Source: Holophagales bacterium
Lineage (GTDB): Bacteria > Acidobacteriota > Thermoanaerobaculia > Multivoradales > Multivoraceae
Reading direction: 5' to 3'
DNA: 64,000 nucleotides
Assembly: GCA_009845425.1 (NCBI GenBank)
Contig: VXZQ01000001.1
Span: 1 to 64,000 of the forward strand
How positions within the stretch are numbered: the first letter of the stretch is position 1; the number at the start of each line of letters is the position of its first letter. The translations under genes and the position numbers were made by a program. Shown one piece after another: positions 51,621 to 60,246 of this stretch. The notes under the pieces are model-generated. The model was given only the letters and a program-made list of their open reading frames with translations, had not been told where the DNA came from and ran no database searches.

Positions 51621-52465
51621 AACGCGTCGTCACGGGCGTCGTGACCGCGGCGCTGGCGGCCGCCCTCGTCCTCTACCTCGACCCCGTCCTGTTCGGAGTG
51701 GCGGTCACGCTCGTGGTTCTCGTGGCAGCCGCCGAGTACAGCACCCTGGTTCAGCGGATCGTCGTCTCGCGGACCGTGAGCTGGGCGCTCTGGGTCGCGG
51801 TCGGTGTCCTCGCCCTGGCCGATACGACCGCGAACGAACTGATCGAGGTGCCGCTGCCGGCCGGCCTGACCGGTGCCGGCACCTGGTTCGCCGCCGCGGC
51901 CCTCATCCTCGCCCTGGCGACGGCGGTCGGCCTCGCCAGCCATGCCGACATTCGCGATCGGCTCCTGACCTCGGCACTGTTCACCTACGGCGCCCTCTGG
52001 CTCGGCCTGTTCCTGGTCGCCGCGATCAACCTCCATGTCGTCGAACCGGTGCTCCTCTTCTGGGTACTGGTCGTCGCCTCGCTCGGCGACATCGGCGCCT
52101 ACTACGGCGGCCGTCTGCTCGGACGCCGGCCTCTGGCGCCGGTGCTCAGCCCGAAGAAGACGATCGCGGGCGCGGTGAGCGGTCTGGCCGCGAGTTGCGC
52201 CGCCGGCGTCGCGGTCGTCCTGGTGTGGCGCGGTCCCGATGCCCTCGGCCTGGACGTCCCCGTCCTGGCGCTGCTCTGCGGCGGCGCGGGACAGGCCGGA
52301 GACCTGGTCGAATCGATGCTCAAGCGGGCGGTGGCGGTCAAGGACACGGGGGCTCTTCTGCCCGGGCACGGCGGGCTGCTGGACCGACTCGACAGCGTTC
52401 TGCTGGCGACGCCCGTGTTCTACCTTGCCGTCCAGGCGGGTGCGACGCCGTCGCTCCTGCCGTGA
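51617..52465 (+). CDS. cdsA: Phosphatidate cytidylyltransferase
   Basis: CdsA makes CDP-diacylglycerol for phospholipid synthesis. The 282-residue protein begins at ATG 51617 and has about eight transmembrane helices. The family signature near the C-terminus is intact: SMLKRAVAVKDTGALLPGHG, GLLDRLDS. An upstream LGDIGAYYGGRLLGRRPLAP, VLSPKKTIAG segment carries further conserved residues. It lies directly before dxr and rseP, the classical bacterial order (uppS, cdsA, dxr, rseP); uppS is not in this window. Both neighbours overlap by 4 nt. Confidence 0.96.
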   Translation: MKRVVTGVVTAALAAALVLYLDPVLFGVAVTLVVLVAAAEYSTLVQRIVVSRTVSWALWVAVGVLALADTTANELIEVPLPAGLTGAGTWFAAAALILALATAVGLASHADIRDRLLTSALFTYGALWLGLFLVAAINLHVVEPVLLFWVLVVASLGDIGAYYGGRLLGRRPLAPVLSPKKTIAGAVSGLAASCAAGVAVVLVWRGPDALGLDVPVLALLCGGAGQAGDLVESMLKRAVAVKDTGALLPGHGGLLDRLDSVLLATPVFYLAVQAGATPSLLP

Positions 52466-53658
52466 GCGTACGCAGGCTTGCCGTACTTGGCGCCACCGGC
52501 TCGGTCGGTGAGGCGGCCCTTGCCGTCGCCCGCCGGCACCCAGAGAAGCTCCAGGTGTGCGTCCTGGCGGCAAGGGGCACGAAGCCCGCGCGGCTCGCGG
52601 AGCTGGCGCGCGAGTTCCGGCCCCGCCGAGTGGTCGTCGATACGGAGCAGGCGGCGGGGAGCCTGCGTCCCGACCTGCCGCCGGGCACAGACGTCGGTTG
52701 GGGCGAAGCCGCCCTGGTCGACGCGGTCGGCGACGGCCACAACGACCTGGTGCTGACCGCGATCGTCGGCGCGGCCGGTCTCAAGCCCGCCGCGGCGGCC
52801 CTTGCCGCAGGCGCCGACCTGGCGCTGGCGAACAAGGAGGCGATGGTTGCCGCCGGGCCTCACCTGCGCCGGCTGGCGGCCCAGTCGAGCGCGAAGATCC
52901 TGCCGGTCGACAGCGAACACGCCGCGATCCACCAGGCGCTGCGCGCGGGCCGGCGCCGCGAGGTCAGGCGACTGGTGCTGACCGCCTCGGGCGGCCCGTT
53001 CCTGGATCGTGACCCGGCGACCCTGGACACGGTCACGCCGGCCGAGGCCACGGCTCATCCGACCTGGAACATGGGGGCCAAGATCAGCGTCGACTCAGCA
53101 ACCCTGATGAACAAGGGGCTGGAACTGATCGAGGCGAGCTACCTGTTCGACGTTCCGGGATCGCGGATCGACATCCTGATCCACCCGCAGTCCCTGGTTC
53201 ACTCGATCGTCGAGTTCCAGGACGGCAACTCGATCGCCCAGATCTCGGCCAACGACATGGAGTATCCGATTCGGTACGCCCTGTCCCATCCCGAACGCTG
53301 GCCGCGCCCGGACGACGGCGCCGCCAACGGACTCAGCGAAATGCTGGAGGCGACCTCCGAACTCAAGTTCAGGAAGGTCGACCCGGAGGTGTTCCCGGCG
53401 CCGTCCCTCGCCCGCGAGGCGCTCATGCGGGGGAACGGCGCGCCCGCGGTGCTCAACGCGGCGAACGAGACGGCGGTGGCGGCGTTCCTCGGCGGCGTGG
53501 CGCCCTTCACCGCCATCGTGCCGGCGGTGGCGGAAGTGCTCGACCGTCACGGCCGGGAAACGGGCGGCGCGGAGCCGGCGACGATCGACGAGGCCCTGGC
53601 GTGGGATTCCTGGGGCCGCCGCCACGCTCGGGAAGTCCTCGCGCAGCTTCGCGGTTAG
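52462..53658 (+). CDS. dxr: 1-deoxy-D-xylulose 5-phosphate reductoisomerase
   Basis: Dxr catalyses the committed step of the MEP isoprenoid pathway. GTG at 52462 (overlapping the cdsA stop as GTGA) gives 398 residues. The NADPH loop is LAVLGATGSVGEAALAVARR. Catalytic-site segments are ALANKEAMVAAGPHLRRLAA, LPVDSEHAAIHQAL, LTASGGPFLD, HPTWNMGAKISVDSATLMNK and GLELIEASYLFDV, followed by IHPQSLVHSIVEFQDGN. Length and motifs are standard. ispH of the same pathway is encoded at 37947-38810. Confidence 0.97.
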   Translation: MSVRRLAVLGATGSVGEAALAVARRHPEKLQVCVLAARGTKPARLAELAREFRPRRVVVDTEQAAGSLRPDLPPGTDVGWGEAALVDAVGDGHNDLVLTAIVGAAGLKPAAAALAAGADLALANKEAMVAAGPHLRRLAAQSSAKILPVDSEHAAIHQALRAGRRREVRRLVLTASGGPFLDRDPATLDTVTPAEATAHPTWNMGAKISVDSATLMNKGLELIEASYLFDVPGSRIDILIHPQSLVHSIVEFQDGNSIAQISANDMEYPIRYALSHPERWPRPDDGAANGLSEMLEATSELKFRKVDPEVFPAPSLAREALMRGNGAPAVLNAANETAVAAFLGGVAPFTAIVPAVAEVLDRHGRETGGAEPATIDEALAWDSWGRRHAREVLAQLRG

Positions 53659-53669
53659 CATCGCTAGCG

Positions 53670-54980
53670 GTGACCTTCCTGAGCAACATACTGGCCTTCC
53701 TGGTCGTGGTCGGAGTGATCATCTTCGTCCACGAACTGGGGCACTTCCTGGCCGCGAGGCTGTTCCGGATCCGGGTCCGGGTCTTCTCAATCGGCATCGG
53801 TTCCCGCCTCTGGGGCTTCGAGCGCGGCGGCACGGAGTACCGGTTGGCCATGATTCCACTCGGCGGCTACGTCGCCTTCTCGGGAATCGACGCCGCGAAC
53901 CCGACCGGCGACGCCGGCGACTTCGCCGCCAAGCCGCGCTGGCAGCGAGTGATCGTGCTCCTGGCGGGCCCGGCGGCGAACGTCGTGCTGTCGATCGTCC
54001 TGATCGCGGCGGTACTGATGGCCGGGACCGAGCTTGCCGGCCCGCGGGACCTGAGCACCGAGATCGGCGGCGTGGCGCCCGACTCGGCCGCGGCCGAAGC
54101 CGGGCTCCTGGCGGGCGACGTGATCCTGCGCCTGGACGGCGAGGACGTGTCCGACTGGCGGGAACTCTCGAACACCATCCTGATGTCGCCGGAACGTCGG
54201 CTCGAGATCGAGTTCGAGCGCGACGGCGAAGCCCTGAGTACCGTGCTCGTCCCTCACCGGATGCCGCGCTACGAACTGGGCGACGCTGGGCTCTACGCCA
54301 GCCTTCTGCCGCGGGTGCGCCAGGTATTCGAGGACACTCCGGCCGAGCAGGCTGGTCTGCGGTACGGGGACACGCTGTACGCCGTCAACGGCCATTCCGT
54401 CGCTGACGCCGACGACTTCCGCCGGCTCGTCGAGCCGCGGGCGGGCGAGGAGGTCAGCGTCGAGATCGGCCGCGGCGAGGACCGTCTGGTCGTCCGACTC
54501 GTGCCCGCGAACGAGGCCGGGGTCGGCCGGGCCGGCATCGCGATCAGCCACTTCTCCTATCAGCGCGTCGGTCCGGTCGCGGCAATTGTGGAAAGCGCAC
54601 GGATCAACTGGGAGACGACGACCGAGATCTTCGGCTTCCTGGGGGGCCTGGTCGAACGCCGGGTCTCGCCGCAGAGCGCTCTCGCCGGCCCGATCGAGAT
54701 TGGCCGCATCAGCGGTCAGGCGGCTCGCAGGAGCTTCAGCGACCTGGTGTTTCTGATCGCCCTGATCAGCCTGAACCTCTGCATCCTGAACCTGCTGCCG
54801 ATCCCGATGCTCGACGGCGGCCAACTCGTCATCCTGCTGCTCGAGAGCGTTCTGCGTCGCGACCTCTCGCTCCAGATCAAGAACCTTGTCACCCAGTTCG
54901 GCCTGGTGGTGGTCGTGGCCATCATGTTGTTCGCGATCTACTTCGACCTGGTGAAGAACCTGCCCGGCCTCGGGCGCTGA
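53670..54980 (+). CDS. rseP: Site-2 intramembrane metalloprotease RseP
   Basis: RseP cleaves transmembrane anti-sigma factors and signal-peptide remnants. GTG at 53670 gives 436 residues. The zinc motif HELGH lies in the first helix (VVVGVIIFVHELGHFLAARL, His21/Glu22). Two PDZ domains follow, around residues 110-185 and 195-270 (APDSAAAEAGLLAGDVILRL; EDTPAEQAGLRYGDTLYAVN). The last ligand is in NLLPIPMLDGGQLV, typical of the family LDG motif. The FGFLGGLVERRVSPQSALAG, PIEIG region is conserved. It lies 11 nt after dxr. Confidence 0.96.
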   Translation: MTFLSNILAFLVVVGVIIFVHELGHFLAARLFRIRVRVFSIGIGSRLWGFERGGTEYRLAMIPLGGYVAFSGIDAANPTGDAGDFAAKPRWQRVIVLLAGPAANVVLSIVLIAAVLMAGTELAGPRDLSTEIGGVAPDSAAAEAGLLAGDVILRLDGEDVSDWRELSNTILMSPERRLEIEFERDGEALSTVLVPHRMPRYELGDAGLYASLLPRVRQVFEDTPAEQAGLRYGDTLYAVNGHSVADADDFRRLVEPRAGEEVSVEIGRGEDRLVVRLVPANEAGVGRAGIAISHFSYQRVGPVAAIVESARINWETTTEIFGFLGGLVERRVSPQSALAGPIEIGRISGQAARRSFSDLVFLIALISLNLCILNLLPIPMLDGGQLVILLLESVLRRDLSLQIKNLVTQFGLVVVVAIMLFAIYFDLVKNLPGLGR

Positions 54981-54993
54981 AGGCGGCTCGACG

Positions 54994-55773
54994 ATGATGG
55001 CAGGCAAGCTCCCCGACTGGATCGGCAAGGCGGTACGCCACCCATGGCTCAGGCGGGGCGTCCTCTTCGCGGCCTACGGGGGCCTGCTCGTAGCCCTGCT
55101 GGGCGCCTCGTCCTACCTGGCGCTCTCGAACTTCGTACGCAGCGGCGTCATCGCCGTACCCGACGTGGTCGGCCTCGAGCAAAGCCAGGCCGAAGCCGGC
55201 CTCGCCACCGCGGGCCTGGCATTGCAGCGGGTGGAGGACGACCGCTACGACGAGGCGGTTCCGGCGGGCCACGTGCTCCGACAGGACCCTCCCGCCGGCA
55301 GCGCGGTCAAGGAGGGCAGCGGCGTCGTCGTCTACCTGTCGCGGGGCAGGGAGCTCGTCGAGACGCCGGACCTGAGCGGCCAGGTTCTGCAGACGGCCCA
55401 GGTGAGTCTCACCGCCTCGGGGCTGCAGATGGGCAGGAGCAGGAGCGTGTTCGCCGAGTCAGGTGAACCGGGCACCGTCGTCCGGCAGGATCCCCCCGCC
55501 GGCAGCCCGATCGACCCCTCGTCCCAAGTGGACCTGATGGTCAGCCTGGCCAACCCCGGCGCGATGTACGTCATGCCGGACCTGATCGACCTGCCCGAGG
55601 AGCCGGTCCGCGACTTCTTCGAGACGCGCGGATTCCGGCTCGGAAGGGTAAAGTACGAACCCTACGAAGGCGTCCCAGCCGGGATCATCCTGCGTCAATA
55701 CCCGCTTCCGGGACACCCCCTGCGGCAGAGCGATTCGATCGCCCTCGTGGTAGCCGCGCAAGACAGTCGCTGA
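54994..55773 (+). CDS. Membrane-anchored protein with three PASTA domains
   Basis: A 259-residue protein with an N-terminal basic segment, one helix (GVLFAAYGGLLVALLGASSY) and three PASTA repeats, e.g. VPDVVGLEQSQAEAGLATAG, TPDLSGQVLQTAQVSLTASG and MPDLIDLPEEPVRDFFETRG. Each repeat ends with a VLRQDPPAGS-like turn. PASTA domains bind peptidoglycan fragments or beta-lactams. In kinases (PknB) and PBPs they are attached to catalytic domains, but none is fused here, so this is a free-standing periplasmic PASTA protein. It lies 13 nt after rseP and 33 nt before rpe. The function is inferred only as cell-wall binding. Confidence 0.88.
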   Translation: MMAGKLPDWIGKAVRHPWLRRGVLFAAYGGLLVALLGASSYLALSNFVRSGVIAVPDVVGLEQSQAEAGLATAGLALQRVEDDRYDEAVPAGHVLRQDPPAGSAVKEGSGVVVYLSRGRELVETPDLSGQVLQTAQVSLTASGLQMGRSRSVFAESGEPGTVVRQDPPAGSPIDPSSQVDLMVSLANPGAMYVMPDLIDLPEEPVRDFFETRGFRLGRVKYEPYEGVPAGIILRQYPLPGHPLRQSDSIALVVAAQDSR

Positions 55774-55806
55774 AGCCGCCCCAGTCCGCCCGCAAGAACC
55801 TGAACG

Positions 55807-56460
55807 ATGAAGATCGCGCCTTCGATCCTGGCGGCGGACCTCGCCGACCTCGCCTCCGCCGTCAAGCTCTGCGAGGACGGCGGCGCGCAGTTGATCCACG
55901 TCGACGTGATGGACGGTCACTTCGTGCCCAACCTGACCTTCGGCCCGCCGGTGATCGTCGATCTGGCCAAACGCACGCCGATCGGCTTCGACGTCCACCT
56001 GATGGTCTCGAACCCGGAAGCGCTGCTCGACCGCTATCTGGACAGCGAGCCGGCCTGGGTGTCGATTCACCACGAGGTGACGAAGGAGCCAGGACGGCTT
56101 GCGGCGCGCATTCGCGAGCGCGGCGCGGGCGCCGGTGTGGCGATCAATCCGGCGACACCGCTGGACGAGCTCCTTCCCTACCTGGATCAACTGGACTTCG
56201 TCGTACTGATGTCGGTCGTGCCCGGTTTCGCCGGCCAGGCCTTCCACCCCGAAGTGCTCGAGAAGGCCCGGCGCCTCCGCGCCCTGGTCGAGGAACGGGG
56301 ACTGCCGGTGAGCATCGAAATGGACGGCGGAATCAAGCCCGGCAACCTGGACGACGTGGCCGCGGCCGGTGTCGACGTCGCCGTCGTCGGCTCCGGCGTC
56401 TTCGCGGCGCAGCAGCCCGTTGAAACCCTGGTCGCCCTCCGACGGCAGGCGGGCGAATGA
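55807..56460 (+). CDS. rpe: Ribulose-phosphate 3-epimerase
   Basis: Rpe interconverts ribulose 5-phosphate and xylulose 5-phosphate. The 217-residue TIM barrel shows KIAPSILAADLADLASAVKL, HVDVMDGHFVPNLTFGPPVI, FDVHLMVSNPEALLDRYL, INPATPLDELLPYLDQLDFV, LMSVVPGFAGQAFHPEVLEK and IEMDGGIKPGN, followed by VVGSGVFAAQQP. The catalytic Asp residues (in DVMDGHF and MDGGI) and the metal histidines are present. Its stop overlaps the next gene's ATG (ATGA). Confidence 0.96.
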   Translation: MKIAPSILAADLADLASAVKLCEDGGAQLIHVDVMDGHFVPNLTFGPPVIVDLAKRTPIGFDVHLMVSNPEALLDRYLDSEPAWVSIHHEVTKEPGRLAARIRERGAGAGVAINPATPLDELLPYLDQLDFVVLMSVVPGFAGQAFHPEVLEKARRLRALVEERGLPVSIEMDGGIKPGNLDDVAAAGVDVAVVGSGVFAAQQPVETLVALRRQAGE

Positions 56461-57326
56461 ACCGTCGCCGCACGCTCCTGCTGGCGGCCGCGCTGGTCCT
56501 GTTCGTCGGATGCGGGGGCGTCAGGGACGACCCCATCCTTCGACTCTCGTCGGCGGAGGCCCTCGAGATCGGCAAGCAACTGCTGGAGGAGGAGAAGTTC
56601 ACGCAGGCGCGCGAACACCTCGTCCACGCCTTCGAGGTCGAGCCGAACTCCGAGACCGGCCGCGAAGGGCTGCTGCTGGCCGCGGACGCCCTGTTCCTGC
56701 GCGGCGGCTACCAGTCGTACGTCGAAGCCGAGCAGCGCTACCGGGACTTCCTGAACCGGTTCCCGACCTCCGACCAGGCGGCCTACGCCCAGTTCCGGCT
56801 CGCGGCGTCGCTCGCCGAACGAATGGAGAAGCCGGACCGCGACCAGCAGACGGCCCGGCTGGCGCTGACCGAGTTCGAGAACGTGCGGCGGCTGTACCCG
56901 ACCAGTCAGTTCGCCGGACAGGCGGCCCAGAGAATCGTCGACGTCCGCAACCACCTGGCGGAGCACGAGTTCGTCGTCGGAGCCTTCTACTACCGTTTCC
57001 GTACTCCCACCGCCGCCGGCAACCGCTTCAGGGAAATGCTCGAGCAGTACCCGGACTACTCCGAGCCCGACAAGATCCTCGCCCACATGTGCCTCACGTA
57101 TCGGCTGGTGCTCCAGCAGATTCCGAGCAGGCTGGGACTCGACCGCTACGAGTACCTCAACGAAGCCTGCGATCGGCTACGGAACGAGTTTCCGGGCAGC
57201 CCGTGGCTCAAGAAGGCACCTTCGGAGGAGCAGCTCCGGAAACTCCGCATCAAGCTGCCGGACACACCCATCCGGCCGGACAGGAATCGACCGGGTCCGG
57301 CCGCCGAAGAGAACGCGGACAACTGA
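56457..57326 (+). CDS. bamD: BamD-like outer-membrane assembly lipoprotein
   Basis: A 289-residue lipoprotein. The signal reads MNRRRTLLLAAALVLFVGCG with the lipobox cysteine at FVGC. The body is made of TPR-like helices (ALEIGKQLLEEEKFTQAREH, YVEAEQRYRDFLNRFPTSDQ, AYAQFRLAASLAER, TEFENVRRLYPTSQF), with AGQAAQRIVDVRNHLAEHEF, VVGAFYYRFRTPTAAGNRFR matching the BamD (ComL/YfiO) pattern. BamD works with BamA to insert barrels such as the one encoded at 20428-21204. The C-terminal 60 residues are basic and disordered. No bamA is in the window. Confidence 0.9.
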   Translation: MNRRRTLLLAAALVLFVGCGGVRDDPILRLSSAEALEIGKQLLEEEKFTQAREHLVHAFEVEPNSETGREGLLLAADALFLRGGYQSYVEAEQRYRDFLNRFPTSDQAAYAQFRLAASLAERMEKPDRDQQTARLALTEFENVRRLYPTSQFAGQAAQRIVDVRNHLAEHEFVVGAFYYRFRTPTAAGNRFREMLEQYPDYSEPDKILAHMCLTYRLVLQQIPSRLGLDRYEYLNEACDRLRNEFPGSPWLKKAPSEEQLRKLRIKLPDTPIRPDRNRPGPAAEENADN

Positions 57327-57454
57327 GCCGGGTCCCTGGCAGCGCTACGCGGGCGACCTCCAGGACCGTGAACCCGCCCCGAACTCGGGCCTTGCGAAGG
57401 CCCCGAAACACCGGGACCTTGTGCTAACATTGACGTTTAGGCATGTGACTCGCG

Positions 57455-57748
57455 TTGAAGCCACTCAGCCCAGACAACCGCTTACCGGACGACGCGACCG
57501 AGGATCTCAACGGCCAGCTTGATCGCCTGGTGAACGAGTTGGCTTCCCAGGGTGTGACCCTGGCGCAGGCCCGCGAGATCTTCGAACGGCAGTTCATCCT
57601 CGCTTCCCTACGACTCAACCACGGAAACATCACCAACTCGGCAAACCACCTGGGGCTGCATCGCAACACGCTGCGAAACAAGGTCGCCACGCTTCAGATA
57701 CAAGCCACCGACTACCGAGGCTCCAGCAAGAGGCTTCAGTCGAGCTAG
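57455..57748 (+). CDS. Fis-family DNA-binding protein
   Basis: A 97-residue protein, about the size of E. coli Fis (98). The C-terminal helix-turn-helix is typical: FERQFILASLRLNHGNITNS, ANHLGLHRNTLRNKVATLQI. The N-terminal part contains a helix LNGQLDRLVNELASQGVTL in place of Fis's beta-hairpin arms. The best start is TTG 57455; no ATG is available nearby. It stands alone in a 128-nt gap behind the BamD-like gene. It may be a global regulator or nucleoid protein. Fis-type HTH is also found in enhancer-binding proteins, so the function is not certain. Confidence 0.83.
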   Translation: MKPLSPDNRLPDDATEDLNGQLDRLVNELASQGVTLAQAREIFERQFILASLRLNHGNITNSANHLGLHRNTLRNKVATLQIQATDYRGSSKRLQSS

Positions 57749-57898
57749 CACCCCGAAACGCATCACAGGCTAGCCGGCTCGGACCTTCATCCGACCGGCC
57801 TCAGACCGGTACAAACCGGCACACAGCTTGCAGTTCGAAACGTGGTCAGGCGCTCCCCCTCGCGGCGAAGCGCCTGACACCGTCCTGCACACGTCCCA

Positions 57899-58648
57899 AT
57901 GACCTTCCAGAAGCTCAGTCTCCGGAACCGGATGATGGCGATGACCGTGGCTACGGCGGCCATTCTGGCCGCCGCGCCGCGCGAAACCGCGCCCGGTCGG
58001 CACATGGTGCCGTTGCCGATGTCGCCTCCTCTGGAAGACATCGTGCTCTTCGAGCAGATCCGGGCCTGGCTTGAACCGTCGACCGGCGCCGCCACGACGT
58101 ACCTTGGAAAGGGCCCACTGTACGAGTGCATTCAGTCGCACCGGGAGAGCTTCGAGCTGTTCATCGGCGCCGCCGACGAGGACGCGATCCGCGACCGGAT
58201 GCAGAGTGTTCCGTACGGTGGCCTGATCCTCAGCGCCGCCGAGCGACACGGCGTTGACCCGCTCCTCGTGGCGGCCATCGTCCAGGCCGAATCCTCGTTC
58301 AATACGGAGGCGGTCTCGCCCCGGGGCGCCCTCGGCCTGATGCAGATGATGCCGACGACCGCCGAGCAGTTGGGAGTCGCCGATGCCTACGACCCCGGCC
58401 AGAACCTCGACGCGGGCGTGAGCTACCTGGCCTATCTGCTGCGCCGTTTCGACGACGACCTGATCCTGGCTCTAGGGGGCTACAACGCGGGTCCCGGCGC
58501 AGTCGACCGTTTCGGCGGCCTGCCTCCCTTCCGCGAGACGCGCGGCTTCGCCAACAGCGTGCTCCGCGTCTACATCGAGCACCACCGGGCGGCCTGGGCC
58601 GCCATAAACCCGGGCGGGCTCGACTTCGCGGTGCTGGCGGGCGGCTAG
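57899..58648 (+). CDS. Lytic transglycosylase (SLT domain)
   Basis: A 249-residue periplasmic murein hydrolase. The N-terminus (RNRMMAMTVATAAILAAAPR) is a signal or anchor segment. After a ~90-residue spacer the SLT domain begins: ERHGVDPLLVAAIVQAESSF with catalytic Glu, then PRGALGLMQMMPTTAEQLGV, DPGQNLDAGVSYLAYLLRRF and LALGGYNAGPGAVDRFGG. These are the conserved family 1 (MltC/Slt) motifs. It ends within the shared hairpin at 58643-58666, opposite tatA. The 150-nt gap upstream (57749-57898) holds nothing recognisable. Confidence 0.93.
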   Translation: MTFQKLSLRNRMMAMTVATAAILAAAPRETAPGRHMVPLPMSPPLEDIVLFEQIRAWLEPSTGAATTYLGKGPLYECIQSHRESFELFIGAADEDAIRDRMQSVPYGGLILSAAERHGVDPLLVAAIVQAESSFNTEAVSPRGALGLMQMMPTTAEQLGVADAYDPGQNLDAGVSYLAYLLRRFDDDLILALGGYNAGPGAVDRFGGLPPFRETRGFANSVLRVYIEHHRAAWAAINPGGLDFAVLAGG

Positions 58649-58666
58649 CGGTCTGCGGCGCTAGCC
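58643..58666. terminator. Symmetric hairpin over two convergent stop codons
   Basis: GGCTAGCG (58643-58650) pairs with CGCTAGCC (58659-58666) around an 8-nt loop. The stop codon of the transglycosylase lies in the left arm and that of tatA in the right arm. It may serve as a bidirectional terminator, though no T tract follows on either side. Confidence 0.5.
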
Positions 58667-58855
58667 GCTCTTGGCGCCCGACGAAGACGCGTTCTCCTCC
58701 TCCAGTTCGGAGGAGTCGTCGCCCCGGAGCCCCCGCTTGAAGTTGCGGATGCCCTCACCCATCCCCCGGCCAAGCAGGGGCAGCTTGCTGCCACCGAAGA
58801 TGACCATCAGGATGACGAAGATGATGAGAAGCTCTTGGATGCCAATGGAAGGCAT
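58661..58855 (-). CDS. tatA: Sec-independent protein translocase subunit TatA
   Basis: A 64-residue protein. ATG at 58855 follows the ribosome-binding site CAGGAGAACCCC, which decides the start (a longer frame to 58942 is rejected). The N-terminal helix is short (GIQELLIIFVILMVIFGG), then the hinge SKLPLLGRGMGEGIRNFKRG, the amphipathic helix, and an acidic tail EELEEENASSSGAKSG-like end. This matches TatA/TatE; TatB usually has a longer helical tail. tatB and tatC are not in the window, so the Tat components are scattered. Confidence 0.93.
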   Translation of the reverse strand: MPSIGIQELLIIFVILMVIFGGSKLPLLGRGMGEGIRNFKRGLRGDDSSELEEENASSSGAKSG

Positions 58856-58892
58856 GGGGTTCTCCTGTTGACCTCGGGCTCGGGCCGCGATT

Positions 58893-59945
58893 CTAACAGC
58901 TAAAGGCCGTCCACTCGCGGCGCAGGCGGAGAGCGAGTTCACGGCCCTCGGGAAGAGCGTCCAGCGCGTCGAAGAACCGCCGTAGGGCGGGCCGGATCAA
59001 CGGCAGGTGACGGTCGTTGCCGAGCGCGGCAAAGTGGGCGAACGTGCCGGCGATCTTGAGCATTCGCTGCGCCACGGCGGCGTGGTACAGGGCGAGCCCC
59101 TCGGCGTCTTCCCCCAGTACCGCCAGATGGCCCCGCCGCTGGCCGGCGGAGCGGGTCAGGCTGTCATTCAGCAACGAAGCCACGTCGTAGTGCGGCGGGC
59201 CAAGCCGCAGGTCCTGATGATCGATCACGACGACCTCCTCTTCAGCCCCCTCCCGCTCCGAAGCCCGCAACATCAGGTTGCGAACCATGAAGTCACGGTG
59301 ACAGGGCACGGGTGCCGCCGAACCGAGACGCTCGCACACGGCGTTGCACAGAGCGCGCAGTTGCTCGGCCAGCGCCCGGTCTCGCACCAGCCCGCGCGGC
59401 TCGAGGAAGCGCTCCCATGTCAGGTCGAGTTCCGCCATCAGCAGGTTCCGGTCGAGCGCCGGCGAGCCCAGAGCGCGCACCCGGTCAGGAGACAGGAGCT
59501 GGATTCGGTCAACGTGGGCCAGCGCTTCCGTCAGGCACCGGTCAAGTGCCGCCGGACTCAGACCTCCGCCCTCCCATCGGTCGAAGACCGTCTGCGGCCC
59601 CAGGTCTTCCAGGAGGATCCAGACGCGTTCGCCGCGCGAGTGCCGTTCGACTCGTGGCACCGGCACTCCGGCCGGGTTCAGCAGCTCCGTCGCGGCCAGA
59701 AACCGTGCCGCCACGTCCGCCATGTCGTCCGGATAGGCGCAGACGACGAACTGCTCTCCGCTCTCGAGGCGCAGCCGCGCGTAGCGTCGGGCGGAAACGT
59801 CGCCGGCCAACGACTCAAACGAAACAGGCCGGAAACCCGCCGCTCGAAGCTCGTCGACGACCGGCCCCCAGAGAGCCCGATCGCCCGGTGACGAAGCCGG
59901 ACTGTCACTCCGACCGTCTGTCTGGGATAATGCTCTCGCTGCCAT
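58893..59945 (-). CDS. APH-family sugar kinase, AmgK-like
   Basis: A protein of about 350 residues (ATG at 59945) of the aminoglycoside phosphotransferase fold. Motifs are VSFESLAGDVSARRYARLRL, VCAYPDDMADVAARFLAATE, VWILLEDLGPQTVFDRWEGG, the Brenner motif VPCHRDFMVRNLML, and the metal-binding VVVIDHQDLRLGPPHYDVAS. This arrangement is characteristic of AmgK, the anomeric MurNAc/GlcNAc kinase of cell-wall recycling. The usual partner murU is not adjacent. Its ATG overlaps the ATG of the divergent gene at 59944 (shared CCATGG), so the real start may be downstream. The substrate is inferred. Confidence 0.82.
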   Translation of the reverse strand: MAARALSQTDGRSDSPASSPGDRALWGPVVDELRAAGFRPVSFESLAGDVSARRYARLRLESGEQFVVCAYPDDMADVAARFLAATELLNPAGVPVPRVERHSRGERVWILLEDLGPQTVFDRWEGGGLSPAALDRCLTEALAHVDRIQLLSPDRVRALGSPALDRNLLMAELDLTWERFLEPRGLVRDRALAEQLRALCNAVCERLGSAAPVPCHRDFMVRNLMLRASEREGAEEEVVVIDHQDLRLGPPHYDVASLLNDSLTRSAGQRRGHLAVLGEDAEGLALYHAAVAQRMLKIAGTFAHFAALGNDRHLPLIRPALRRFFDALDALPEGRELALRLRREWTAFSC

Positions 59946-60246
59946 GGAACCCCGGCTCAAGCAACTGCTCGAAGATCTCACCCACTCCCTGTGCGAGGCG
60001 ATTGCAGAATCGCCTGAAGTCCACGACCGGCTCGAATCGATCCGGCGCGAAGGCTACACGCTGAATCTGTTCCTCGACTGCAAGCCATTCGAGAGTGACG
60101 AGGAAACCGGGACGGAGGACGAGACGAAACCGCCTGTACCGGCCCCGCCCTTCAGGATCAACGGCCGCGACCTCGCCTTCCTCCGCTCCGTCGGGATCGA
60201 CCCCACGCGCAAGGCCCGCAGCCGCACTTCCCGGCAGGCCGACTAG
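59944..60246 (+). CDS. Small conserved-looking hypothetical protein
   Basis: A 100-residue hydrophilic protein: MEPRLKQLLEDLTHSLCEAI, then ESPEVHDRLESIRREGYTLN and LFLDCKPFESDEE, an acidic Pro-rich linker, and a final RDLAFLRSVGIDPTRKARS. A helical N-terminal half and a basic C-terminus are visible. No family recognised. Its stop shares the palindrome CTAG with the stop of the convergent pgeF gene. Composition matches neighbours, which supports it being a real gene. Confidence 0.6.
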   Translation: MEPRLKQLLEDLTHSLCEAIAESPEVHDRLESIRREGYTLNLFLDCKPFESDEETGTEDETKPPVPAPPFRINGRDLAFLRSVGIDPTRKARSRTSRQAD

